From: Sideroxyarcus emersonii
Lineage (GTDB): Bacteria; Pseudomonadota; Gammaproteobacteria; Burkholderiales; Gallionellaceae
Length of the DNA stretch: 64,000 nt
Assembly (NCBI RefSeq): GCF_021654335.1
Contig: NZ_AP023423.1
Location: 124,001 to 188,000, forward strand
Direction: 5' to 3'
The notes under the pieces were generated by a model. The model was given only the letters and a program-made list of their open reading frames with translations, did not search any database and was not told where the DNA came from. Position 1 is the first letter of the stretch, and every line of letters starts with the position of its first letter. The position numbers were made by a program, and so were the translations under genes. Shown piece by piece: positions 41,301-49,984 of the stretch.

Positions 41301-42056
41301 CGCGTGCTGGAGGTGCCGGGACACATGTTCATGATGTTCGACAGCGGTATCGCGGCCGACCAGGACGGCTATACCATGGACAACATGTACGTGATCTACC
41401 AGGATCATCTGTGGATACCGGTGGAGACCACGCTGTTGGGCAGCGCTTTCGTCAAGGCATGGGAGAAGGGGGCGGCGACCTACTACAAATGGAAGGACAA
41501 GGACATGACCGTGCTCGATGTGCATACCTCATGGGAGACCTACAAGCCGGCCAGCCTGCCCGACTCGAACCTGAAGCAGGGCGACATCTTGCGCGCCGAG
41601 ATCGAGAAGAAGTTCCCCGGCGACCACATGTCGGTGCTGAAGATCAGTTCGCAGACCAAGACGCGACGCTATCTTGCCGCGATCAAGAAGAATCCGTCGG
41701 ACGTCGATGCGCACCTGCAGATGGGCATCATCCTGGCCAAGGCCGGGGATCGCGACGAGGCGATGAAGTATTTCGACAAGGTGCTTGCGCTGGACCCGAA
41801 GAACGCGGCGGCGATGAACAATCGCGGCAATATCTTCATGATCCAGGACAAGCACCAGGAGGCGCAAAAGGCCTATCTGGCAGCGACGCAACTGTCGCCC
41901 AAAGACGCCAAGGTCTGGGTCAACCTGGCACGGGCCTACAAGGCCGGCAACGACGTCAAGAAAGCCAAGGCAGCCTTCGTCAAGGCGCAGTCGCTCGATC
42001 CGGGCGTCAAGGAAGAGCACCGAGCGCTGGAATTGGAGCTATTGAATGCGATCTGA
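38304..42056 (+). CDS. Giant periplasmic NHL/FN3/transglutaminase-like/TPR protein
   Basis: Large exported protein, 1250 residues, with signal peptide MRNLSIVISLLLLSFGASA. In order: an NHL beta-propeller region at about 40-585 (repeats such as LDEPQGIAVHEGVVYVADTGNERIQMF); two fibronectin type III domains at about 588-680 and 685-775; a beta-rich linker; a transglutaminase-like fold at about 910-1075 with C981 (GDCDDL) and H1007 (GHMFMMF); and TPR-type repeats at about 1120-1245. The start at 38304 was chosen for the signal peptide and GAGG site. It follows the cyclase by 77 bases. The combination is unusual and the substrate unknown; the transglutaminase fold may act as a protease or amidase, or only bind. 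Confidence 0.85.
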   Translation: MRNLSIVISLLLLSFGASAAETGAGTTNGFSKADFRAELAAPKLRKLLGVGGDKLFIAKQDGPVEVLDKDGKTVMTLAAKSGDIELTRKPEAVAVAGGTIYVVDSKLNQVVMYDLATGKYQGRFGSKAGGNLAGDVALDEPQGIAVHEGVVYVADTGNERIQMFGINGVFLSTLALSATATGAAEKDKAYKLGEPTDIALDAQGRIYVRDADDKSVKIYGANGVYLRSLPKSGKPVAMGVAEDGIYVADESSFTILKYDFDANLMYTFGSGGEGKAQFKNLSGIAVDKGQQVFVGDARKSLVDAYSVEAGKPLDQLPRTAGRASVKWLASIPVEAGALAGDGKETLYAVGKDKKSLQVIRKGALAGEIKLDNMQLSAVTVDKSGAIWVLDRKGARGAKLDETGKVLLSFGSEGSKAGQFDSPSAIAVSSSGMIFVADRANHNVQIFRADGVFLNALNGENSGKLREPVAMAFDQHDNLYILDAARDSVLAYSSNGQSAGEFGKTREGGSLLSRPVALIAANDEVMVLDGNQVKVFSPKGQLLRSFGAKGSGAGAFDDPVAMAYGGGSGFAVSDSGNKRVQMLATLHKPDAPQQLVAQGKVHSVELHWAAATNAYVKQYRIYRSGSENGGFVPVGTSPNNQFVDQDLEAGAHYYYRVGAETEFGFEGATSAVASAVPTKFVPPALAAVQVTTTPWQVKLNWVAADAKYFSAYRIYQKDGDSYTKIGEVTQPEFIKDGLTPETGYTYYVSTVSSDGTESEKLAVEAATQVFNRPPLEIEVVQLRDVFSNSYKIYERDGIGRIKLINNTNKSMERLKVTFQLRDFMDFPTETKLDKLLPGQSQEVPLKAVFNNSILTLTEDTSVQAMIEASYFENGKRVAFSKNPTVNIYDKHRLTWDDRDRYAAFVTPKDPPVMNIVRSVVTQFKETKDQAQLSAAVFDMLGVYGMTYIPDPSNPYQVSSGKVDTVDYVQFPRETLERKSGDCDDLVALYSAALESMGINTRVLEVPGHMFMMFDSGIAADQDGYTMDNMYVIYQDHLWIPVETTLLGSAFVKAWEKGAATYYKWKDKDMTVLDVHTSWETYKPASLPDSNLKQGDILRAEIEKKFPGDHMSVLKISSQTKTRRYLAAIKKNPSDVDAHLQMGIILAKAGDRDEAMKYFDKVLALDPKNAAAMNNRGNIFMIQDKHQEAQKAYLAATQLSPKDAKVWVNLARAYKAGNDVKKAKAAFVKAQSLDPGVKEEHRALELELLNAI

Positions 42057-42106
42057 GACGGATGTATCGTTGCGTCAATGGCCGTACTTAAAGTGAGGAG
42101 ATTCAC

Positions 42107-42502
42107 ATGAAAAGGATGATCGCGATCGCATTGCTGGGGACCGTGCTTGCTGCACCGGCCTACAGCGCCGACGACAAACAGGACGGCGGTTCGCTGTGGG
42201 AACGCTTGCGCCGGAAGATCGAACTGCTGACCCCGAGGAAGAAGATCACCACGACAACGGCAGTCGGGGGCGTGCGCGGTTCGCTGGCGGATGCGGACGA
42301 CGTCTACTGGAAAGGCGAGGCCAATACCCAGCCCGTAGAAGAAGAGGAATTGGCCGCGTTCAAGAAGGCGCTCGCCTTGTACGATGCGGGCGACATACCG
42401 GGGGCCCAGGCCGGATTCGCCGATTTCGTGAAGAGTCACCCCGACAGCCGCCTGCGGCCCGATGCGGAACAGGCCCTGGCCCAGTTGCAGGCGAAGAAAT
42501 AG
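42107..42502 (+). CDS. Small periplasmic protein, TPR-like
   Basis: Exported protein, 131 residues, with signal peptide MKRMIAIALLGTVLAAPAYS and a strong GAGGAG site. The mature part has a basic stretch near 30-50 (RLRRKIELLTPRKK) and a C-terminal helical pair (AFKKALALYDAGDIPGAQAGFADFVKSHPDSRL) like a YbgF/TPR unit. It lies 50 bases after the giant protein and probably works with it. I do not recognize a named family. Confidence 0.7.
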   Translation: MKRMIAIALLGTVLAAPAYSADDKQDGGSLWERLRRKIELLTPRKKITTTTAVGGVRGSLADADDVYWKGEANTQPVEEEELAAFKKALALYDAGDIPGAQAGFADFVKSHPDSRLRPDAEQALAQLQAKK

Positions 42503-42595
42503 TCCCGTCAGGCGTAGCAAGCGGGTCGGCTGGTGTTCGGGTCGTCCAGACTCTATAATCCGCCTCCTTGCGAAACCGGATAGTCGTTCATTCCC

Positions 42596-43849
42596 ATGCA
42601 GTTATTAACTTTTGGCATCAACCATCAGACCGCGCCGCTCGCCGTGCGCGAGCAGATCGCGTTCAATGCCGAGACGCTGGATGACGCGCTGCGCGACCTG
42701 GTAGGCAATGGTGCGGCGAAGGAAGCGACCATCCTGTCCACCTGCAACCGCACCGAGATCTACTGCAGCACCACAGCCCCCGCCCAGGCGGTCGGCTGGC
42801 TGGCCGACTATCATCATCTGCCGGTCGCCGAGATAGAACCCTATATCTATCGCCTGCCGCAGGAACAGGCGGTCAAACATGCTTTCCGCGTTGCCAGCGG
42901 GCTGGATTCCATGGTGCTGGGCGAGCCGCAGATCCTGGGCCAGATGAAGCAGGCGGTGCGGCAGGCGGAGCAGGCCGGCACGCTGGGTTTCCTGCTGCAC
43001 AAGCTGTTCCAGCGCACCTTCTCGGTGGCCAAGGATGTGCGTACGCAGACCGAGATCGGCGCCAACCTCGTTTCCATGGCAGCGGCGGCAGTCAAGCTCG
43101 CCGAGCGCATCTATCCCAGCATCAGCGATCAGCGCGTCCTGTTCATCGGCGCGGGCGAGATGATCGAACTGAATGCGGTGCACTTTGCCGCCCGCAACCC
43201 CAAACACATCACCGTCGCCAACCGCACCCTGGAGCGCGCGCAAGTCCTGGCGCGGCGCATCAACGGTCACGCCATCACGCTGAACGAACTCCCCGAACAA
43301 CTGGCGCAGCACGACATCGTCGTCACTTGTACCGCCAGTCCCCTGCCGATCCTGGGCAAGGGCATGGTCGAGCGGGCGCTCAAGGCGCGCAAGCATCGTC
43401 CCCTGTTCATCGTCGATCTGGCCGTGCCGCGCGACGTGGAAAAGGAAGTCGCGGAACTGAGCGACGTGTTCCTCTACAGCGTGGACGACCTGTCCGACGT
43501 GGTGCGCGACGGCCTGGATGCGCGCCAGGGGGCGGTGAAAGAGGCCGAGGTCATCATCGACTCCGGCGTCAACGAATTCATCCACTGGATGGAATCCCGC
43601 GAAGTGGTTCCGACGATCCGCGCGCTGCGCGATCATGCGGAACGGCAGCGGCGCAGCGAAATGGAAAAGGCCATGCGCATGCTGGCCAAAGGCGAAAACC
43701 CGGAGAAAGTGTTGGAGCTGCTGAGCGCATCGCTTACCAATAAATTCCTGCACGCACCGACCCAGGCGTTGAACCATGCGTCGGCGAACGAACGCGAAGC
43801 GATCCTGGACGCGGTACACCGTATCTACCACCTGCATTCCCCCGAATGA
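42596..43849 (+). CDS. hemA: Glutamyl-tRNA reductase
   Basis: HemA, 417 residues: the first committed step of C5-pathway tetrapyrrole synthesis. Start [23 protein letters not shown], with catalytic Cys50 in STCNRTEIY, the NADPH-domain motif [10 protein letters not shown], and the dimerization helix at the C-terminus. A TATAAT at 42554-42559 may be its -10; no good -35 matches. It heads hemA-prfA-prmC (ATGA overlap with prfA). A heme-rich lifestyle would depend on this step. Confidence 0.97.
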   Translation: MQLLTFGINHQTAPLAVREQIAFNAETLDDALRDLVGNGAAKEATILSTCNRTEIYCSTTAPAQAVGWLADYHHLPVAEIEPYIYRLPQEQAVKHAFRVASGLDSMVLGEPQILGQMKQAVRQAEQAGTLGFLLHKLFQRTFSVAKDVRTQTEIGANLVSMAAAAVKLAERIYPSISDQRVLFIGAGEMIELNAVHFAARNPKHITVANRTLERAQVLARRINGHAITLNELPEQLAQHDIVVTCTASPLPILGKGMVERALKARKHRPLFIVDLAVPRDVEKEVAELSDVFLYSVDDLSDVVRDGLDARQGAVKEAEVIIDSGVNEFIHWMESREVVPTIRALRDHAERQRRSEMEKAMRMLAKGENPEKVLELLSASLTNKFLHAPTQALNHASANEREAILDAVHRIYHLHSPE

Positions 43850-44928
43850 AACCGAGCATCGCATCCAAACTCGCCCAACTCAGTGAGCGGTTGGACGAGG
43901 TCAACCGCTTGCTCAGCAGCGAAGATGCCACGCGCGACATGGATGCCTTCCGCAAGCTGAACCGCGAACGCGCCGAGATCGAACCGGTGGTCGAGCTGTA
44001 CCACGCTTGGCAGGCCTGCGAGGCGGACATCGCCACGGCGCAGGAAATGGCCGGCGATCCCGAAATGCGGGAATTTGCCGACGCGGAGATCAAGGCGGGG
44101 CGCGAGCGCCTGGAGCAATTCGAGGTCGAGCTGCAGAAACAGCTTTTGCCCAAGGATCCGAACGACGAGCGCAACGTGTTCCTCGAAGTGCGCGCCGGCA
44201 CGGGCGGCGACGAGGCGGCAATCTTCGCCGGCGATATCTTCCGCATGTATGTGCGCTTTGCCGAGCGCCGCCGCTGGCAGGTCGAGATCATCTCCGAGAG
44301 CCCCGGCGAGATGGGCGGCTACAAGGAAGTCATCGCCAGGATCATCGGCCAGGGCGCCTATTCCGTGCTGAAATTCGAGTCCGGCGCGCATCGCGTGCAG
44401 CGGGTTCCCGCCACCGAAACGCAAGGCCGCATCCACACCTCCGCCTGCACCGTCGCCATCCTGCCGGAGGCGGACGAAGTGGGCGAAGTGGAGCTCAATC
44501 CCGCCGACCTGCGCATCGATACGTTCCGCGCCAGCGGCGCCGGCGGGCAGCACATCAACAAGACCGATTCCGCCGTGCGCATCACCCACTTGCCTACCGG
44601 CACCGTGGTCGAATGCCAGGATGGACGCTCGCAGCACCAGAACAAGGCACAGGCCATGCGCGTGCTGGCCGCGCGTATCAAGGACAAGCAGGAACAGGAA
44701 GCGCACAGCAAGATCGCCGCCGAGCGCAAATCGCTGGTGGGAAGCGGCGACCGTTCCGAGCGCATCCGCACTTACAACTTCCCGCAGGGCCGCGTCACCG
44801 ACCATCGCATCAACCTCACGCTGTACAAGATGGACCAGATCATGGATGGCGACATCAGCGAGCTCACCAATGCGCTGATGGCCGAGCATCAGGCAGAACA
44901 GCTGGCAGCCCTGGCGGAAGAGAGCTGA
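43846..44928 (+). CDS. prfA: Peptide chain release factor 1
   Basis: RF1, 360 residues: recognizes UAA and UAG. The stop-codon tripeptide PAT ([10 protein letters not shown]) and the catalytic GGQ (G233-G234-Q235 in [11 protein letters not shown]) are present. Start [23 protein letters not shown], overlapping the hemA stop by four bases. The Gln is modified by PrmC, whose gene is next. Confidence 0.97.
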   Translation: MKPSIASKLAQLSERLDEVNRLLSSEDATRDMDAFRKLNRERAEIEPVVELYHAWQACEADIATAQEMAGDPEMREFADAEIKAGRERLEQFEVELQKQLLPKDPNDERNVFLEVRAGTGGDEAAIFAGDIFRMYVRFAERRRWQVEIISESPGEMGGYKEVIARIIGQGAYSVLKFESGAHRVQRVPATETQGRIHTSACTVAILPEADEVGEVELNPADLRIDTFRASGAGGQHINKTDSAVRITHLPTGTVVECQDGRSQHQNKAQAMRVLAARIKDKQEQEAHSKIAAERKSLVGSGDRSERIRTYNFPQGRVTDHRINLTLYKMDQIMDGDISELTNALMAEHQAEQLAALAEES

Positions 44929-44932
44929 TGCC

Positions 44933-45793
44933 TTGCGCAGCATCCTGGACACACTGCAGTCCGATGTTCCACACCTGAATACAACGCTCGACCTGGGCGC
45001 GGCGACGGCGCGCATCGAGGTGCAATCCCTGCTGCAACAAGCCCTGGCGGTTCCCCGCTCCTATCTGCTGGCGCATCCGGAACAGGTGCTGACCGCGGCG
45101 CAGCAGGCGACCTATGACGGCATGCTGCAGCGGCGCTTGCGCGGCGAACCCATCGCGCACATCCTGGGCACGCGCGAATTCTTCGGGCTGAATCTCAAGG
45201 TCACCCCCGACACCCTCATCCCGCGCCCGGACACTGAATTGCTGGTGGAACTGGCGCTGCAGCGCATACCGGTGCATGGCCGTTTCCGGGTGCTCGATCT
45301 CGGCACCGGCAGCGGTGCGATTGCCCTCGCCCTTGCCCATGCGAGGCCCGAAGCGGAAGTCACCGCAGTGGATGCCTCGGCCGCCGCGCTGGCGGTGGCG
45401 CGCGAGAATGCGCTGCGGCTGGGGATACGCAATGTCGATCTGGTGCACAGCGACTGGTTTGCGGCACTGGCAGGCAAGCGCTATGGCCTGATCGTGTCGA
45501 ATCCGCCCTATGTGGCGGCAGGCGATGAGCACCTGGCGCAAGGCGATCTGCGTTTCGAGCCTGCATCCGCCCTGGCCGCGGGGGCTGACGGGCTGGACGA
45601 TATCCGCAGAATCGTCGGCCAGGCCGGCCGGTTTCTTGAGGATGCGTCCTGGCTGTTGCTGGAACATGGCTACGATCAGGCTGGTGCGGTGCGCACCTTG
45701 CTGGAACAGCGCGGCTTTATCGAGGTTTTTTCGGCCACGGACATGGCCGGGATAGAGCGGGTGAGCGGCGGAAAACTGTTGAAATCTCTTTGA
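44933..45793 (+). CDS. prmC: Release factor glutamine methyltransferase
   Basis: PrmC, 286 residues: N5-methylates the GGQ glutamine of RF1 and RF2. It has the RPDTELLVE segment, SAM motif VLDLGTGSGAIALALA, and the catalytic NPPY (N190-P-P-Y193). The start is TTG at 44933, four bases after the prfA stop; the ATG across the prfA stop is in another frame. The transcript ends at the terminator at 45967-45995. Confidence 0.94.
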   Translation: MRSILDTLQSDVPHLNTTLDLGAATARIEVQSLLQQALAVPRSYLLAHPEQVLTAAQQATYDGMLQRRLRGEPIAHILGTREFFGLNLKVTPDTLIPRPDTELLVELALQRIPVHGRFRVLDLGTGSGAIALALAHARPEAEVTAVDASAAALAVARENALRLGIRNVDLVHSDWFAALAGKRYGLIVSNPPYVAAGDEHLAQGDLRFEPASALAAGADGLDDIRRIVGQAGRFLEDASWLLLEHGYDQAGAVRTLLEQRGFIEVFSATDMAGIERVSGGKLLKSL

Positions 45794-45842
45794 GAATCAA
45801 TCGGTTTTTATTGATAAGCCTATTGCCGACAAGGAGAATGGG

Positions 45843-45942
45843 TATAGGCCGTTATATAGGCCGTTTGGCATATAGGCAACACGCATACCGACTCCTAGAA
45901 TGCCATCTGAGTTGTTAGAGCTTTGAGTCGCAATTGACTCAA
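45843..45942. repeat. TATAGGC repeats and a TTGAGTC palindrome downstream of prmC
   Basis: TATAGGC occurs three times (starting 45843, 45855 and 45871). Further on, TTGAGTC (45923-45929) and GACTCAA (45936-45942) form a perfect 7-bp inverted repeat with a 6-base spacer. No gene or known element explains them; a small noncoding transcript or an operator is possible. Confidence 0.35.
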
Positions 45943-45966
45943 CCTTTCATACTCTCCTCCTATTCT

Positions 45967-45995
45967 GGGCCATCGCAAGGTGGCCCGTTTTTTTG
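45967..45995 (+). terminator. Terminator after the hemA-prfA-prmC unit
   Basis: GGGCCATC and GGTGGCCC form an 8-bp stem (one G-T) with GCAA tetraloop, followed by GTTTTTTT. Confidence 0.9.
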
Positions 45996-46063
45996 CCCGT
46001 GTCCAGGTTTGGGAGGATGCCGCACCCAGGCCGCTGCCGTGGCCTGGCGGACGAGTCGTATGC

Positions 46064-47449
46064 TCAGAGCAGCCTGCGCGCCCGCGCGATGGCCGCTTCC
46101 ACCTGTTGCGGTGCGGTCCCGCCGGTATGGTTGCGCGCCGCGAGCGAGCCTTCCAGCGTCAGCACGCCGTAGATATCGTCCCCGATCAGCGCCGAGAACT
46201 GTTGCAGTTCTTCCAGCTTGAGGTCGGACAGATCGGCATTGCGCTGTTCGGCGAAACGCACCGCCAGCGCCACTGCCTCGTGCGCATCGCGGAACGGCAA
46301 TCCCTTCTTCACCAGATAGTCGGCCAGGTCGGTCGCCGTGGCGTAGCCCTGCAGTGCCGCGCGGCGCATCGCTTCCGGTTTGACCTTGATGCCGCCGATC
46401 ATGTCGGCGTAGATGCGCAAGGTCTGGGTCAGCGTGTCCACGGTGTCGAACAGCGGTTCCTTGTCTTCCTGGTTGTCCTTGTTGTAGGCCAGTGGCTGGC
46501 CCTTCATCAGCGTGAGCAGCGCGACCAGGTGGCCGTTCACGCGCCCGGTCTTGCCGCGCACCAGTTCGGGCACGTCGGGATTCTTCTTTTGCGGCATGAT
46601 GGAAGAGCCGGTGCAGAAGCGGTCCGCGATGTCGATGAAACCGAAGCGCGGACTCATCCACAGGATCAGTTCTTCCGACAGGCGCGACAGATGCGTCATG
46701 GTCAGCGCAGATGCGGCGGTGAATTCGATGGCGAAATCGCGGTCCGACACGGCATCCAGCGAGTTATGGCATACCGCTTCGAAGCCCAGCAGTTCGGCCA
46801 CCATCTCGCGCTTGATCGGATAGCTGGTTCCCGCCAGCGCGGCGGCGCCGAGCGGCAGGCGGTTGACGCGGCGGCGCGCATCGGTGAAGCGTTCCACGTC
46901 GCGCTGGCACATCTCGAAATAGGCCATCAGGTGATGGGCGAAGCTAACCGGCTGCGCGACCTGCAGATGGGTGAAGCCGGGCATGATGGTGTGCGTATGG
47001 TGTTGCGCCAGGTCCAGCAGGGCAGCCTGCAGGCCCTTGAGCAGCGCGACGATGTCGTCGATGGCGCTGCGCAGGTACAAGCGGATGTCCGTCGCCACCT
47101 GGTCGTTGCGCGAGCGTCCGGTATGCAGGCGCTTGCCGGCATCGCCGACCAGGGTGGTCAGGCGTTTCTCGATGTTGAGGTGCACGTCTTCCAGGTCCAG
47201 CTGCCAGACGAAATCGCCTTCGATGATCTCGTTCTCGATCTGCGCCAGTCCGCGCTGGATGTCGTTCAGGTCCTGCACGCTGATGATGCCGCAGGCCGCG
47301 AGCATCTGCGCATGCGCCAGGGAGCCCCGGATATCGAACAAGGCCAGGCGCTTGTCGAAATCCACCGAGGCCGTATAACGTTTCACCAACTCTGCCACGG
47401 GCTCGTTGAAGCGCCCCGACCAGGTCTGATTGTCTTGCATCGTTGCCAT
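46064..47449 (-). CDS. argH: Argininosuccinate lyase
   Basis: ArgH, 461 residues: the last step of arginine synthesis, releasing fumarate. It has the superfamily signature [12 protein letters not shown] near 280, the [13 protein letters not shown] block near 108, and [11 protein letters not shown] at the C-terminus. The frame is open upstream, but the ATG at 47449 ([14 protein letters not shown]) is the family-typical start. It is divergent from algZ with only 36 bases between, an arrangement shared in part with Pseudomonas (argH next to algZR). Confidence 0.97.
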   Translation of the reverse strand: MATMQDNQTWSGRFNEPVAELVKRYTASVDFDKRLALFDIRGSLAHAQMLAACGIISVQDLNDIQRGLAQIENEIIEGDFVWQLDLEDVHLNIEKRLTTLVGDAGKRLHTGRSRNDQVATDIRLYLRSAIDDIVALLKGLQAALLDLAQHHTHTIMPGFTHLQVAQPVSFAHHLMAYFEMCQRDVERFTDARRRVNRLPLGAAALAGTSYPIKREMVAELLGFEAVCHNSLDAVSDRDFAIEFTAASALTMTHLSRLSEELILWMSPRFGFIDIADRFCTGSSIMPQKKNPDVPELVRGKTGRVNGHLVALLTLMKGQPLAYNKDNQEDKEPLFDTVDTLTQTLRIYADMIGGIKVKPEAMRRAALQGYATATDLADYLVKKGLPFRDAHEAVALAVRFAEQRNADLSDLKLEELQQFSALIGDDIYGVLTLEGSLAARNHTGGTAPQQVEAAIARARRLL

Positions 47450-47485
47450 GTCTTGTCCAGAATGTGCGGCACTTGAAAGGTCAAA

Positions 47486-48517
47486 ATGCCGGAGACACGC
47501 AGTATAAATCAAAACATTGCGCCCAAGCTGTTGCCCGACTTCCGCAACCTGGGCACGATGCTGCGCATCATCCTGCTGGTCAACGGCATCGCGCTGCTTG
47601 GCGCCGCTGCGCAAGCCACCTCGTTCGCCGCGTTGCAGGGCAGCCTGTTGCAAGGTTCCGCGCTGCTGCAGCCGGCCTTGCTGACGGGCCTGCTGTTGCT
47701 GTACGGCTTCAATCCCGTGCTGGCGAAGCTCCAGTACTGGCACGCCGCATTGGCCGTGCTGGCGCTGATCGCCGTTGCCACGGCATCGATAGACATGCTG
47801 GGCGGCGACCTGTTTGCCGATGCCGACGACAGTGCCGGTTTCCGTTACCTGCGCCACGCGCTGCTCGGCATCGCGTTCTCCGCGATATTGCTGTCCTATT
47901 TCCACCTGCGTGCACTGGCGCTTTCGCCGGCGCGCCAGGAAGCACGGCTGCAGGCCTTGCAGGCGCGCATCCGCCCGCACTTCCTGTTCAACACCATCAA
48001 TGCCGTGCTGAGCATCGTGCGGGCCGATCCCAGGCGGGCCGAGACGGCGCTGGAAGACATGGCCGACCTGTTCCGGGTGGCGATGTCCGAGCAGCACGAA
48101 CTGGTGCCGCTGGGCAAGGAAGTGGCGCTTGCGCGGCAGTACCTGGCGATTGAAGAATTGCGTCTCGGCGAGCGCCTGAAGGTACGCTGGGACACGCAGG
48201 ACATGCCGCCGGATGCACTCATTCCGCCACTGATCCTGCAGCCGCTGCTGGAGAACGCCGTCTATCACGGCATCGAACCGCTCACCGAAGGCGGCACCAT
48301 CGAGGTCAGGCTGTACCGGGACGACGGGCACCTGCATCTGGAAGTGGTCAATCCGGTGCAAGGACAGTTGCCGCCCCGCATTGCGGGCAACAAGATGGCG
48401 CTGTCCAACATCCGCGAGCGGCTGGCCCTGCTGTTCGATGTCGAAGCGCAATACCGGGTGGAGCGCGACGAGAACCGCTACCAGGTCCACATTCTTTTTC
48501 CCTACGTGAAAGGGTAG
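47486..48517 (+). CDS. algZ: Sensor histidine kinase, AlgZ/LytS family
   Basis: Histidine kinase of the LytS/AlgZ type, 343 residues. Four membrane spans at about 24-150 are followed by the His_kinase domain with phospho-acceptor H165 ([17 protein letters not shown]) and the ATPase region ([13 protein letters not shown]; the N-box). In Pseudomonas this pair controls alginate and twitching; here the target is unknown. The stop is 5 bases before algR. Confidence 0.9.
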   Translation: MPETRSINQNIAPKLLPDFRNLGTMLRIILLVNGIALLGAAAQATSFAALQGSLLQGSALLQPALLTGLLLLYGFNPVLAKLQYWHAALAVLALIAVATASIDMLGGDLFADADDSAGFRYLRHALLGIAFSAILLSYFHLRALALSPARQEARLQALQARIRPHFLFNTINAVLSIVRADPRRAETALEDMADLFRVAMSEQHELVPLGKEVALARQYLAIEELRLGERLKVRWDTQDMPPDALIPPLILQPLLENAVYHGIEPLTEGGTIEVRLYRDDGHLHLEVVNPVQGQLPPRIAGNKMALSNIRERLALLFDVEAQYRVERDENRYQVHILFPYVKG

Positions 48518-48522
48518 GCAAC

Positions 48523-49287
48523 ATGAACGACACCGTCACCCTGCCGCTCACCGTCTTCATCGTGGATGACGAGGCGCCGGCGCGCAGCCGCCTCAAGGAA
48601 CTGCTGGCCGACTGCGAGTCGCAATTTCCGCTGCAGCTGGTGGGCGAAGCGGGCAACGGGCGCGACGCGCTGGAGATGCTGGCCGAGACGCCCGCCGAAG
48701 TCGTGCTGGTGGATATCCGCATGCCGCAGATGGACGGCATCGAGCTGGCGCGCCACCTGAACAAGCTCGACCATCCCCCGGTCATCATCTTCACCACCGC
48801 CTACGACAGCTATGCCATCCAGGCTTTCGAGCAGCGCGCCATCGATTACCTGCTCAAGCCGATCCGCCTGGGACGCCTGTTCGAGGCGATCTCCAGGGCG
48901 CGCGATGCGGTGCCGATCCGCACCGAGGTGCTGCAGGAACTCACGCCGGAACCGCGCAGCAACCTGTCCGCCCATGAGCGCGGCAGGGTATTGCTCATCC
49001 CCATCGACCAGGTCCTGTACCTGCGTGCCGAATTGAAATACGTTACAGTGCGAACTGCCGAGCGGGAATATCTCATCGAAGAATCGCTCACCGCACTGGA
49101 AAAAGAATACAGTGCGCGCTTCGTGCGCATCCACCGCAACTGCCTGGTGGCGAAGAACGCGATTGCGGGATTCGAGAAAGGCGGCGAAGAAGGCGAAAGC
49201 GGCTGGTTGATGAAGATAAAGGGGCTGGAGGAGCGACTGCCGATCAGTCGGCGGCAGTCGGGTGTCGTTAAAGAATATGGGAAATAA
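48523..49287 (+). CDS. algR: Response regulator with LytTR domain, AlgR-like
   Basis: AlgR-like regulator, 254 residues. The receiver domain has the acidic pocket VDDEAP, phospho-acceptor D64 ([10 protein letters not shown]) and a K in LLKPIRL. The LytTR DNA-binding domain lies at about 145-250 ([36 protein letters not shown]). It is paired with AlgZ. The next regulator gene begins 4 bases later, so transcription may continue into it. Confidence 0.93.
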   Translation: MNDTVTLPLTVFIVDDEAPARSRLKELLADCESQFPLQLVGEAGNGRDALEMLAETPAEVVLVDIRMPQMDGIELARHLNKLDHPPVIIFTTAYDSYAIQAFEQRAIDYLLKPIRLGRLFEAISRARDAVPIRTEVLQELTPEPRSNLSAHERGRVLLIPIDQVLYLRAELKYVTVRTAEREYLIEESLTALEKEYSARFVRIHRNCLVAKNAIAGFEKGGEEGESGWLMKIKGLEERLPISRRQSGVVKEYGK

Positions 49288-49291
49288 ACTT

Positions 49292-49984
49292 ATGCGCGTA
49301 TTAATCATTGAAGACAATCGTGACCTTGCTTCCAACATGTTCGACTTCCTGGAGTCGAAAGGGCATGTGGTCGATGCGGCCGGGGATGGCATCTCCGGCA
49401 TGCACCTGGCGCTGGTCAACCAGTACGATGCGATCGTGCTCGACCTGATGCTGCCCGGCATGGACGGCATCACGCTGTGCCGCAAACTGCGCGAGGAAGG
49501 CGGCAAGGACACGCCGATCCTGATGATTACCGCGCGCGATTCGCTGGACGACAAGATCGCCGGGCTGGAGGCGGGCGCGGACGACTACCTGGTCAAGCCT
49601 GCCGAATTGCGCGAAGTGGAACTGCGCTTGCGCGTCCTGTTCCGGCGCGGCGGCGACCACACGCAGAAGCAGAAGAAGATGACGGTGGACGACCTGACCC
49701 TCGACCCCTTCACCTGTTCGGTGAAGCGCGGCAGCAAGGCCATCGAACTGCCCCCGATCCCGTACAAGATCCTGGAGATCCTGATGGCGCGCTCCCCCCA
49801 GGTGGTCAACCGCGAGGACATCGAGCATGTCGTGTGGGGCGAGGGCCGTCCCGACAGCGACTCGCTGCGTGCCCACGTGCACCTGCTGAGGGAACTCATC
49901 GACAAGCCGTTCGAGCGCAAGCTGCTGCGGACGATGCGCGGTTTCGGTTACCAGCTGGTCAGCCCGGATGCTGCAGACCAATAG
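49292..49984 (+). CDS. OmpR/PhoB-family response regulator
   Basis: Two-component regulator, 230 residues. Receiver domain 1-118: acidic pocket EDN near 8-10, phospho-acceptor D51 (LDLMLPGMDG), Thr/Lys switch residues in MITARD and LVKPAEL. The winged-helix DNA-binding domain is at about 135-225 (DPFTCSVKRGSKAIELPPIPYKILEILM, LRAHVHLLRELIDKPF, MRGFGYQL). Members of this family bind direct repeats spaced about 11 bp, exactly the spacing seen before the cyc2-like genes. Two in-frame ATGs lie upstream; MRVLIIED is the family start. Confidence 0.93.
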   Translation: MRVLIIEDNRDLASNMFDFLESKGHVVDAAGDGISGMHLALVNQYDAIVLDLMLPGMDGITLCRKLREEGGKDTPILMITARDSLDDKIAGLEAGADDYLVKPAELREVELRLRVLFRRGGDHTQKQKKMTVDDLTLDPFTCSVKRGSKAIELPPIPYKILEILMARSPQVVNREDIEHVVWGEGRPDSDSLRAHVHLLRELIDKPFERKLLRTMRGFGYQLVSPDAADQ

